Positions 1-8,065 of a DNA stretch of 9,133 nt are shown piece by piece. The first letter of the stretch is position 1. Each line of letters opens with the position of its first letter. A program made the position numbers and the translations under genes. The notes under the pieces are model-generated. The model was not told the origin of the DNA, made no database searches, and was given only the letters and a program-made list of their open reading frames with translations. Origin of the DNA: Pseudomonadota bacterium (GTDB taxonomy: Bacteria; Pseudomonadota; Gammaproteobacteria; Xanthomonadales; Rhodanobacteraceae); NCBI GenBank assembly GCA_025351555.1, contig JANXVS010000532.1, forward strand, positions 1 to 9,133. The letters run 5' to 3'.

Positions 1-1146
1 CAGCTCAGGGCAGCTCATTTCAGGCTGCAAATCGTAAGTCGCGACCTTGGGACTCGGCACCAGGATGCGGTCTTCGCCGGCGTAGGGTGTTTCGCGCCCG
101 CCGGAAAAGAAGAACGTCACATGCGCGTACTTCTCGGTTTCGGCGATGCGCAGCTGCTTCAAGCCGAGCTCTGAAAGATATTCGCCGAGCGAGTTGTGCA
201 GCGATTGCGCGGAGTAGGCGATGGCGGTTACCGGCAAATCGGCACTGTATTCGGTCAAGGTGACGAAAGCGGACAAGTGGATTTTGCGCGTTTGTGGAAA
301 ACCGGAAAATACGGGATCGACGAACGCCTGCGTCAACTGGCGTGCACGGTCGGCGCGGAAATTCATGTAGATCAGTGCGTCGCCGTCGGCGATCTTGATA
401 CCGTTGCCGATCACGGTCGGCTTGACAAATTCGTCGGTTTCGCCGCGCGCATACGCCGCAGCAAGTGCGGTCAGCGCATCGTCTGCACGAAGGCCGTTAT
501 TATCGACAATCGCATCGTAGGCGAGTTTCACGCGCTCCCAGCGTTTGTCGCGATCCATGGAGTAATAGCGGCCGCTAACTGTGGCGATGAAGGTGTTCGG
601 CAAGGCCGCGCACCTGGTTTGAAGTTTTTCCAGCGACGCGCGCGCGCTTTGCGGCGGCGTATCACGGCCGTCGAGAAAGGCGTGCACGGCGATCCGTGCC
701 ACGCCCTGGCTCGCGGCAAGGTCGAGCATCGCCAGGATGTGGTTTTCGTGACTATGCACGCCGCCAGGGCTGAGCAGGCCGAAGATATGCAGCGTTGTGG
801 TCTTGGCCGCCGCGCAGGCTTTGAGCAACGCTGCATTGTGGAAAAAGGTGCGATCCACGATCGCCGCGTCGATGCGGGTCAAATCCTGATAAACGATGCG
901 GCCGGCGCCGATGTTCATGTGGCCGACTTCGGAATTGCCCATCTGATCGTCGGGCAGACCGACATAATGCCCGTGCGTTTGCACCAGCGTGTGCGGATAC
1001 TCGGCGAGCAGATGGCGCCAATTCGGTGCGTTGGCCTGGGCGATGGCATTGTTTTCACGTTCCTGGCGATGGCCCCAGCCATCCAGAATCAGCAGTAATA
1101 CAGGCTTGGGTCGGGACACGGCTTGATCTCGGTGAAGATGACCCAT
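1..1146 (-). CDS. gpmI: 2,3-bisphosphoglycerate-independent phosphoglycerate mutase, 3' end outside window
   Basis: This enzyme interconverts 3-phosphoglycerate and 2-phosphoglycerate in glycolysis and gluconeogenesis through a phosphoserine intermediate at a two-metal site in the cytoplasm. The minus strand is open without a break for 382 codons from the ATG at 1146 to the left edge. Visible family motifs are DGWG (metal ligand D22), MGNSEVGH (nucleophile S72), GGVHSH (H133), DGRD (159-162), [17 protein letters not shown] (263-270), [10 protein letters not shown] (K339) and [14 protein letters not shown] near the end. Family members have about 510 residues, so roughly 130 residues, including the remaining metal ligands, are missing only because the window ends. 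The start is uncertain. A GTG at 1119 has a GAG 8 nt upstream and gives an N-terminus of typical family length ([15 protein letters not shown]), while another in-frame ATG lies at 1194. None has a strong ribosome site. An IS630 element lies just upstream. Confidence 0.96.
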   Translation of the reverse strand, partial: MGHLHRDQAVSRPKPVLLLILDGWGHRQERENNAIAQANAPNWRHLLAEYPHTLVQTHGHYVGLPDDQMGNSEVGHMNIGAGRIVYQDLTRIDAAIVDRTFFHNAALLKACAAAKTTTLHIFGLLSPGGVHSHENHILAMLDLAASQGVARIAVHAFLDGRDTPPQSARASLEKLQTRCAALPNTFIATVSGRYYSMDRDKRWERVKLAYDAIVDNNGLRADDALTALAAAYARGETDEFVKPTVIGNGIKIADGDALIYMNFRADRARQLTQAFVDPVFSGFPQTRKIHLSAFVTLTEYSADLPVTAIAYSAQSLHNSLGEYLSELGLKQLRIAETEKYAHVTFFFSGGRETPYAGEDRILVPSPKVATYDLQPEMSCPEL

Positions 1147-1198
1147 GGTAGCGGACAACGCGACGGGCTTAAACCTTGTCCGTGGCGCACGCATCCTA

Positions 1199-1209
1199 GT
1201 GTAGTGCTT
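1199..1209 (+). repeat. Left terminal inverted repeat of the IS630 element
   Basis: GTGTAGTGCTT is the exact reverse complement of 2347-2357. Including the TA duplication and the flanking C and G, the perfect match grows to 14 bp (1196-1209 against 2347-2360). Further in, the two ends share only patchy similarity (for example GAAC and GCGTC blocks). The 65 bp between this repeat and the transposase start holds no other gene. Confidence 0.93.
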
Positions 1210-1274
1210 GCGAAATAATAGAACTATTTGCGTCTGCTTCGGTCATAACGATAGCCTCATGACTGGAGCGAACG

Positions 1275-2360
1275 ATGAAACAAGCTGCTGCAATCGCGCT
1301 GACCGATGAACAGCGAACCGAACTGAAGCGTCGCGCGCGATCGCAGAGGATGGATGCGCGGGCGGTGCGGCGTGCGCGCATCGTATTGCTGGCGGCCGAG
1401 GGGGTTGGCAATCACGAGATTGCGCGACGGCTGCAGATCAGCCGCAACCAGGCCATTGAGTGGCGCAAGCGCTTTGCGCAGGGCGGCATCGCGGCGATTT
1501 CCGGCGATCTGCCGCGCAGCGGACGCAAGCGACGCATCGACGCGGCCCAGATCGTGCTAGCGACGACTCAGACCCTGCCCGAGGGCGCCACCCACTGGAG
1601 TACGCGCACGCTGGCCGCCAAGTTGGGCGTCTCCGATACCACCGTGCTGAAAGTCTGGCGCGCCAACGGGCTCAAGCCGCACTTGGTCGAGACCTTCAAG
1701 GTCTCGCGCGATCCGAAGTTCATCGAGAAACTCGAAGACATCGTGGGCCTTTATCTGGCACCGCCGGAGCATGCCCTGGTGCTGTGCTGCGATGAGAAGA
1801 GCCAGGTGCAGGCACTGGATCGCACCCAGCCGGGCCTACCGATGAAGAAGGGTCGCGCCGCAACGATGACCCACGACTACAAGCGCAATGGCACCACCAC
1901 GCTGTTCGCTGCGCTCAACGTGCTCAATGGCCAGATCATTGCGCAATGCCAGCAACGCCACCGCCACATCGAGTGGTTGCAGTTCCTGCGCAAGATCGAC
2001 CGCGAAACGCCAAAGGACAAGGACCTGCATCTGATCTGCGACAACTACGCCACGCACAAGCATCCAAAGGTGCAGGCATGGCTGGGGAAGCATCCGCGCT
2101 TCCAAATGCACTTCACGCCGACCTCCGCTTCGTGGCTCAACATGGTCGAGCGCTTCTTCCGCGACATCTCTGAAAACCAGTTGCGTCGTGGCGTGTTCAC
2201 CAGCGTGCCCGAACTGGTCGCTGCCATCGACAACTACATCGCCCACCACAATATCAATCCGAAACCCTTCGTCTGGACTGCCAAGGCCAACGACATCCTG
2301 CAAAAAGTCATTCGCGCTAATCGACGCCTTGGTTCAAAGAATAACGAAGCACTACACTAG
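1275..2360 (+). CDS. IS630-family DDE transposase
   Basis: This is the transposase expected to cut and rejoin the ends of the surrounding IS630 element at TA targets. The 361-residue protein has an N-terminal DNA-binding half with a helix-turn-helix around residues 33-67 (EIARRLQISRNQAIEW) and a second helical motif around 108-132 (LAAKLGVSDTTVLKVW). The C-terminal half is an RNase H-like catalytic domain. The likely triad is D173 (CCDEKSQ), D256 (LICDNYATHKHP) and E292 (SWLNMVERFF), with 35 residues between the last two. The start is supported by GGAG at 1265-1268, 6 nt before the ATG. The reading frame has no frameshift or internal stop. The stop codon TAG is made of the duplicated target TA (2358-2359) plus host G2360, so the element carries no complete stop of its own. 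Confidence 0.95.
   Translation: MKQAAAIALTDEQRTELKRRARSQRMDARAVRRARIVLLAAEGVGNHEIARRLQISRNQAIEWRKRFAQGGIAAISGDLPRSGRKRRIDAAQIVLATTQTLPEGATHWSTRTLAAKLGVSDTTVLKVWRANGLKPHLVETFKVSRDPKFIEKLEDIVGLYLAPPEHALVLCCDEKSQVQALDRTQPGLPMKKGRAATMTHDYKRNGTTTLFAALNVLNGQIIAQCQQRHRHIEWLQFLRKIDRETPKDKDLHLICDNYATHKHPKVQAWLGKHPRFQMHFTPTSASWLNMVERFFRDISENQLRRGVFTSVPELVAAIDNYIAHHNINPKPFVWTAKANDILQKVIRANRRLGSKNNEALH
2329..2358 (+). promoter_or_regulatory. Possible outward promoter at the right end of the IS
   Basis: TTGGTT (2329-2334) and TACACT (2353-2358) are 18 bp apart and resemble -35 and -10 boxes. The second lies across the junction of the terminal repeat and the target TA. Transcription would start near 2366 and lead straight into the ribosome site at 2380-2383 of the next gene. 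The boxes match the consensus only moderately (3 of 6 and 4 of 6), so this is a suggestion. Confidence 0.22.
2347..2357 (-). repeat. Right terminal inverted repeat of the IS630 element
   Basis: AAGCACTACAC mirrors 1199-1209. This repeat is also coding: it specifies the last residues of the transposase (EALH), and the stop codon follows directly. Confidence 0.93.
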
Positions 2361-2390
2361 TTGCCGATTCGTCCACAATGGAGAAACACG

Positions 2391-3059
2391 ATGACCCGCT
2401 TCGCCCTGTCCCTGCTGTTGATTCTCAGCCCGATCGGTGTGACCTATGCCGGCGGCAACGATGACCTGGATATCGACAAGGTCAATGGCAGCATCCATGT
2501 GCCCGATAATGCCACCGTAGGCAAGCTCAGCACAGTCAACGGTAGCGTGCATGTGGGTGCGAACGCGCATGCCAAGAGCGCGGAAACAGTGAACGGCGGC
2601 ATCGATGTCGAAACCGGCGCGACGCTGGATTCACTGGAAACCGTCAACGGCGGTCTTCACATCAACGACAAGGTGCGCATCGCAAAAACGGTGGAAACGG
2701 TGAATGGATCGATCACCTTGGGCGCCGGCGCGGATGTGGCCAGGCACCTGAGCAATGTCAACGGCGGCATCAAGCTTGATGCCGCGCATGTCGGCGGCGG
2801 TATCGAAACCGTGTCCGGCGATATCACCATCGGCGCGAATTCACGCGTGGAAGGCGGCGTGCTGATGGACGAAGATCACAGCTGGTTTCATATGGGCAGC
2901 TCACGCAAGCCGCGCGTCGTGATCGGCCCGCATGCGACAGTGCAGGGCAAGCTGACATTCAAACGCGAAGTGGATTTTTACGTCAGCGACAGCGCGACGA
3001 TCGGCGCCGTCGAAGGCGCGACGCTGACGAAATTCAGCGGCGATCAACCGCCGCAATAA
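2391..3059 (+). CDS. Exported VNG-repeat beta-helix protein, bactofilin-like
   Basis: This is a 222-residue protein of unknown function. An N-terminal signal peptide (residues 1-20, hydrophobic core FALSLLLILSPIG, cleavage after VTYA) points to export to the periplasm. The mature part holds seven repeats centred on VNG or VSG at residues 31, 49, 67, 85, 104, 123 and 141. They are 18-19 residues apart, each followed by an alternating strand such as SIHV or GIDV. That period and pattern fit a solenoid with one turn per repeat, as in bactofilins and DUF4097-like proteins. A non-repeating segment (about 155-180, DEDHSWFHMGSS) is followed by two more strand-like stretches ending in TKFSGDQPPQ. The ATG at 2391 is chosen because GGAG lies 7 nt upstream and the signal peptide begins there; the in-frame TTG at 2361 lacks both. 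The IS inserted 31 bp upstream probably replaced its original promoter region. The fold assignment is inference. Confidence 0.85.
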   Translation: MTRFALSLLLILSPIGVTYAGGNDDLDIDKVNGSIHVPDNATVGKLSTVNGSVHVGANAHAKSAETVNGGIDVETGATLDSLETVNGGLHINDKVRIAKTVETVNGSITLGAGADVARHLSNVNGGIKLDAAHVGGGIETVSGDITIGANSRVEGGVLMDEDHSWFHMGSSRKPRVVIGPHATVQGKLTFKREVDFYVSDSATIGAVEGATLTKFSGDQPPQ

Positions 3060-3070
3060 GTCGCACTGCC

Positions 3071-3094
3071 GCGGCGGGCTGGCATGCCCGCCGC
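3071..3094 (+). terminator. GC-rich hairpin between two genes, possible terminator
   Basis: A perfect 9-bp stem (GCGGCGGGC at 3071-3079 with GCCCGCCGC at 3086-3094) closes a 6-nt loop (TGGCAT), starting 12 bp after the stop of the beta-helix gene. No T-run follows, so it is either a weak or factor-assisted terminator or a structure that protects the upstream message. Confidence 0.45.
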
Positions 3095-3102
3095 GCGCTG
3101 CC

Positions 3103-3108
3103 TACAAT
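3103..3108 (+). promoter_or_regulatory. Possible -10 box of the M28 peptidase gene
   Basis: TACAAT matches the sigma-70 -10 consensus at five of six positions and lies 28 bp before the peptidase start codon. No convincing -35 box is present at the expected distance, where the hairpin loop TGGCAT falls. Confidence 0.25.
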
Positions 3109-3136
3109 CCGGACTTCCGCCATCTTGGAGTCCGCT

Positions 3137-4864
<1,728 letters not shown>

Positions 4865-5056
4865 GCATGCGCGCCGGCGCGCCGGACATCAACGGCATGC
4901 AGTGACGTTTGTAATACACTGAAATCGCTGCAAAATTCGAGTAAGAGCTGTGCACTAGGCGCCTTTTCCGCGGCCACCAATTGATTGGGACGCGGCATCG
5001 ATGTTCGGTTTTTGGCGGTTTGACGTTTATCTAGCGTGACAGCAAATATCGACCGC

Positions 5057-5085
5057 CCTACCGAGCCGGGAAGAACCGGCGTAGG
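5057..5085 (+). promoter_or_regulatory. Leader hairpin 1 upstream of the surface protein gene
   Basis: CCTAC (5057-5061) pairs with GTAGG (5081-5085), and GCCGG (5065-5069) pairs with CCGGC (5076-5080). The loop is GAAGAA and there is a 3-nt bulge, CGA, on the left side. Ten base pairs in two coaxial blocks are unlikely by chance at this spot. I do not recognise it as a known riboswitch. Confidence 0.4.
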
Positions 5086-5101
5086 ATTAAGCAGTGCATT
5101 T

Positions 5102-5145
5102 GACGCCACCGCGGGGAAACGCAGGGTGGGCGGCGATAGGGCGTC
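5102..5145 (+). promoter_or_regulatory. Leader hairpin 2 upstream of the surface protein gene
   Basis: CCACC (5106-5110) pairs with GGTGG (5125-5129) and GCG (5111-5113) with CGC (5120-5122), closing a GGGAAA loop with an AG bulge. As an alternative closing stem, GACGCC (5102-5107) pairs with GGCGTC (5140-5145). The two foldings share bases 5106-5107, so they may be alternatives. Together with hairpin 1 this resembles a regulatory leader rather than random spacer. Confidence 0.38.
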
Positions 5146-5242
5146 TGCTGTGGTCAGGTCCGGATTGATGAAGTGGTGTCTTGGGGGCTCTTCGCTGCCG
5201 CCAATGGGGACATCAGGTATTCCACAACTTGGAGACACGGGT

Positions 5243-7924
5243 ATGCAGCCGATCAATCGATTTTGGATGGCTTTGGCACTGCTGTTCACGACGCAGGCGT
5301 CGATGGCGGCAATGATTACGGTAACCACCGCTGTGGACGAGAAAAATTGCAATAGCGCCGCATGCGGTACCAACACTAACGTCCACGGCAAGGGATGTTC
5401 GTTGCGCGAGGCCATGGCTAATGTGGCCAATGGCAACAACACCTCGTATCCGGAGTGTGCCGCGCCGACTGCCGCGGGGCCGAACACGATTGATCTCGGC
5501 GGCTTGGACGTGCAGGTCAATGGCGCGGTCGACGACCCGAACACAGTGTCAGGAACGCCGCAGGTGCACAACGGCTCGCTCGAGTTTGACGCCAATGTCG
5601 TTGACGCGACGACCCGCGGAGCGCTGACGATCCAGAACGGCATGGTGTCGTGTTTTACCGACGTCACAACCCACGCCGGCGGGCGCATGTTCCATGTCAA
5701 TGCAGGCGGCGACCTGACCCTTAGCAAGGTCACTATGCACGATTGCGAAGACACTGAACTGGGTATCGCGGTGCGTACCGAATCCGGCACGGGTTCAAAC
5801 AATAATTCAACCAAACTGACCATCAACAATTCGACATTCACCAATATTCATTCCACCGACGGCAGCAGTGGTGGCGCGATAAATCATGGCGACGGCAACC
5901 TGACGATCAACGACAGCGCATTCACCAATTGCCAGATCGATGATTCACGACAAACCTCGGGCGCTCACGATGCCAGTGGCGGCGCGATCGCGATAGGCAA
6001 TGTAGTGTCCGGCACACTTGCCCAGATCTACAACACAGCCTTCACAAACAATACCGCCAAGACGAATGGTGGAGCGATCCAGTTAACCAGCACCGATAGT
6101 ATCGTCATTGTGAACGGCGCCTTCACGAACAACACGGCCAATGGCGATACGTTCAATTCCGGCAACGCCGAAGTGGGTGGCGGCGCGATTTACGCCGCCA
6201 ATACCGAAAATTCCGGTCAGGTCACCAGCTCATTCCTGATCATCAATTCGTTGTTCACCCTCAATTCGGCGCCGAAAGGTACTGGCGGTGCCATCCTGGT
6301 TTCGGGGGGCAATTTGACTTATGGTACTTCTTTGGCGGCGGCACCGGGTGCTATCGGCATCGGCAATGGGTCAGCCATGACACCGCCCTATCCCACCAAC
6401 ATTCCGGGCGGCGTCTTCTCGACTAATTTCCTCAGCAATTCCGCTGGCGGCTCGTGGAATGGGGCACCGGCTGATACTCGCGCTGGTGCGGGCGGTGCCA
6501 TCTTCGCGAGCGGCAATCTGGCGGTGCTGGATTCAAGCTTCATCAGCAATTCAAGCAGCAACGGCAGTGGCGGCGGTATCGCACTGTACGGAGCCAGTTC
6601 CTTGTTTTCTGGGGCCAACACGACGTTCAACGGCAATTCGGCCAAGGTGAACGGCGGCGCCATCGCCAATCTTCAGAACACCGGCCAAAATTTCGACCCG
6701 AAGATGACCTTGACCAATGATACGATCTCGGGCAATTCTGCCAGCGTCACCGGTGGTGGTGCGATCTACAACGGTACTGCGCAAGCCGACGTCGTCGTCA
6801 GCAACACCATTCTGGCCAGCAGCAGTGCCGGAGGAAATTGCGCTCCGGGAAATAGCATCACCGACCAGACGCATAACCTGCAATTCGGTTCGGGCACCGA
6901 CTGTGGCGCCACCATGACAGTGGGCAATCCGCTGTTGGCGGGCGCCGCACCCTTGGCGGGTATTGGTTTCAACTTCCAGGTCGCGGTGATGAAACTCAAC
7001 GCTGGAAGTGCGGCCTCGGGTACTGGTGATCCTGCGACTTGCACTGGACAGCCGATCTACAACCTGGACGCGATTCTCAACCCGGCAAGCCCGCGTCCGC
7101 AAGGCAAACCGAACTGCGATATCGGCGCGTACGAGTCGGCGATCGTGCCGGATCTGACCATCGCCAAATCGCACACTGGCAACTTCACGCGTGGTGACGT
7201 TGGCGATACCTATACGATCACGGTAAGCAACGGCGGCACCGATTTCACCAGCGGCACGGTGACGGTGACCGATACGCTGCCGGCCGGACTGACGGCCACA
7301 GGGATCAGCGGCACGAACTGGAACTGCGTACTCGGTACTCTGGCCTGCACGCGCAGCGACGCGCTGGCGAATGGTTCCAGTTATGAGGTCATCACGTTGA
7401 CGGTGGATGTGGTGGGCAATGCCGCTGCACAGGTTACCAACTCGGTGACCGTGGCCGGCGGTGGCGAGGTGGACGCCAGCAACGATACCGCCAGCGATCC
7501 GACCACGGTTCTGGCGTCTGATTTGACGATCGCGAAAAGCCACAGCGATCCGTTTACTCAAGCCGACATGGCCGATACGTATACGATTACGGTGACCAAC
7601 TCCGGCGCCGGCTCGACCAGCGGCACGGTGACGGTGACTGACGTGCTGCCGGTTGGATTGACTGCGACGATGATCACCGGCACCGGCTGGGCCTGCACGC
7701 TGGCTACCCTGACCTGCACGCGCAGCGATGCGCTAGCTAGTGGTGCGAGTTATCCCGTTATCACCCTGACAGTGAGTGTCGCGGCAAATGCCGCAGCGCA
7801 AGTTACCAACAGCGCAACAGTGGCCGGCGGTAACGAATCCAACACGGCTAACGACACCGTCAACGATCTGACGAACATCAGTCCGAAGACACCCGTCACC
7901 TTGCAATCGTTTGAAATTGATTGA
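5243..7924 (+). CDS. Secreted CSLREA / beta-helix / DUF11 surface protein
   Basis: This 893-residue protein is predicted to be secreted and to act at or beyond the cell surface, probably in adhesion. The signal peptide is residues 1-22 (core FWMALALLFTTQ, cleavage after SMA). The CSLREA motif (52-57) follows a short cysteine-bearing stretch (C36, C41, C52), as in the CSLREA N-terminal domain. Residues about 130-520 form a repetitive region with nine GGAI or GGGI motifs (from 210 to 508) and several FxxN motifs such as AFTNN and FISN. This is the pattern of right-handed beta-helix proteins like chlamydial Pmps. CDIGAYE (625-631) closes this part, as in choice-of-anchor Q proteins. Two tandem DUF11 repeats (about 637-881) follow, then a short tail, TPVTLQSFEID. 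The ATG at 5243 is chosen because GGAG lies 8 nt upstream and the signal peptide begins there; a GTG at 5036 would add 69 residues with no export signal. No membrane anchor or C-terminal sorting segment is seen. Asn and Ser codons make it more AT-rich than its neighbours. Confidence 0.9.
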   Translation: MQPINRFWMALALLFTTQASMAAMITVTTAVDEKNCNSAACGTNTNVHGKGCSLREAMANVANGNNTSYPECAAPTAAGPNTIDLGGLDVQVNGAVDDPNTVSGTPQVHNGSLEFDANVVDATTRGALTIQNGMVSCFTDVTTHAGGRMFHVNAGGDLTLSKVTMHDCEDTELGIAVRTESGTGSNNNSTKLTINNSTFTNIHSTDGSSGGAINHGDGNLTINDSAFTNCQIDDSRQTSGAHDASGGAIAIGNVVSGTLAQIYNTAFTNNTAKTNGGAIQLTSTDSIVIVNGAFTNNTANGDTFNSGNAEVGGGAIYAANTENSGQVTSSFLIINSLFTLNSAPKGTGGAILVSGGNLTYGTSLAAAPGAIGIGNGSAMTPPYPTNIPGGVFSTNFLSNSAGGSWNGAPADTRAGAGGAIFASGNLAVLDSSFISNSSSNGSGGGIALYGASSLFSGANTTFNGNSAKVNGGAIANLQNTGQNFDPKMTLTNDTISGNSASVTGGGAIYNGTAQADVVVSNTILASSSAGGNCAPGNSITDQTHNLQFGSGTDCGATMTVGNPLLAGAAPLAGIGFNFQVAVMKLNAGSAASGTGDPATCTGQPIYNLDAILNPASPRPQGKPNCDIGAYESAIVPDLTIAKSHTGNFTRGDVGDTYTITVSNGGTDFTSGTVTVTDTLPAGLTATGISGTNWNCVLGTLACTRSDALANGSSYEVITLTVDVVGNAAAQVTNSVTVAGGGEVDASNDTASDPTTVLASDLTIAKSHSDPFTQADMADTYTITVTNSGAGSTSGTVTVTDVLPVGLTATMITGTGWACTLATLTCTRSDALASGASYPVITLTVSVAANAAAQVTNSATVAGGNESNTANDTVNDLTNISPKTPVTLQSFEID
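7151..7888 (+). repeat. Two tandem 369-bp DUF11 coding repeats
   Basis: Units 7151-7519 and 7520-7888 are in phase, each 123 codons and both starting with DLTIAKSH. Aligned without gaps, about two thirds of the residues are identical, with blocks such as TSGTVTVTD, CTRSDALA and NAAAQVTNS conserved also in the DNA. This indicates duplication within the gene. Confidence 0.88.
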
Positions 7925-7953
7925 CCGGCACCCCCTGTACGGTTGATCTTCCG

Positions 7954-7992
7954 CTCCCGGACGCCGGCATTGCCGGCCGTCCGGGAGATTTT
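7954..7992 (+). terminator. Intrinsic terminator of the surface protein gene
   Basis: CTCCCGGACG (7954-7963) pairs perfectly with CGTCCGGGAG (7978-7987). An inner CCGGC/GCCGG stem closes an ATT loop with a single bulged C, and ATTTT follows at 7988-7992. It lies 30 bp after the stop codon and separates this gene from the TPR gene. Confidence 0.85.
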
Positions 7993-8065
7993 CGGCAAGC
8001 GCTTGCGTCAAACCCATTGCGCACGGCACGATTGCGCGGGTTCCTCATCCGCAGATAAATCCCCA

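Larger units (their letters stand above)
1199..2357 (+). mobile_element. IS630-family insertion sequence, complete
   Basis: This 1,159-bp element has perfect 11-bp inverted ends and one transposase gene filling almost its whole length. It is bracketed by TA dinucleotides at 1197-1198 and 2358-2359, the target duplication expected of the IS630/Tc1 group. Removing the element and one TA restores CTAG (C1196, TA, G2360), a target favoured by several IS630 relatives. Both ends and the catalytic triad are intact, so the copy appears recent and possibly active. It sits between the divergent genes gpmI and the beta-helix protein gene, where the uninterrupted spacing would have been about 83 bp. I cannot name the exact IS without a database. 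Confidence 0.93.
4865..5242. other. 378-bp intergenic region with palindromes and leader hairpins
   Basis: No credible gene lies here. Just after the peptidase stop is a GC palindrome (4869-4882, GCGCGCCGGCGCGC) between two copies of GGCATGC (4864-4870 and 4894-4900). It could fold but has no T-run. A dyad, CCAATTGATTGG, lies at 4977-4988. GGCGGT (5014-5019) can pair with ACCGCC (5052-5057). TTGACG at 5020-5025 is a possible -35 box, but no good -10 follows. Two strong hairpins at 5057-5145 are listed separately. The region ends at the GGAG ribosome site (5231-5234) of the surface protein gene. The large distance suggests that gene has its own promoter and a long, structured 5' leader. Confidence 0.6.

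Noticed and set aside
196..1098. 300-codon plus-strand frame opposite gpmI
   Set aside because: The minus-strand gpmI frame is uninterrupted and strongly conserved; the plus frame is its shadow.
2361..2390. TTG start for the beta-helix protein directly after the IS
   Set aside because: It would put ten residues in front of the signal peptide and has no ribosome site. The ATG at 2391 has GGAG 7 nt upstream.
5041..5160. Cyclic-di-GMP, cobalamin or TPP riboswitch
   Set aside because: I looked for the conserved cores of these classes by eye and did not find them; only unclassified hairpins are visible.
5036..5242. GTG start giving the surface protein 69 more residues
   Set aside because: The added part has no signal peptide and crosses the hairpin region. 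The ATG at 5243 has a good GGAG site and a clear signal peptide.
6551..7561. 336-codon minus-strand frame within the surface protein gene
   Set aside because: It is the reverse of the repetitive coding sequence and resembles no protein family.
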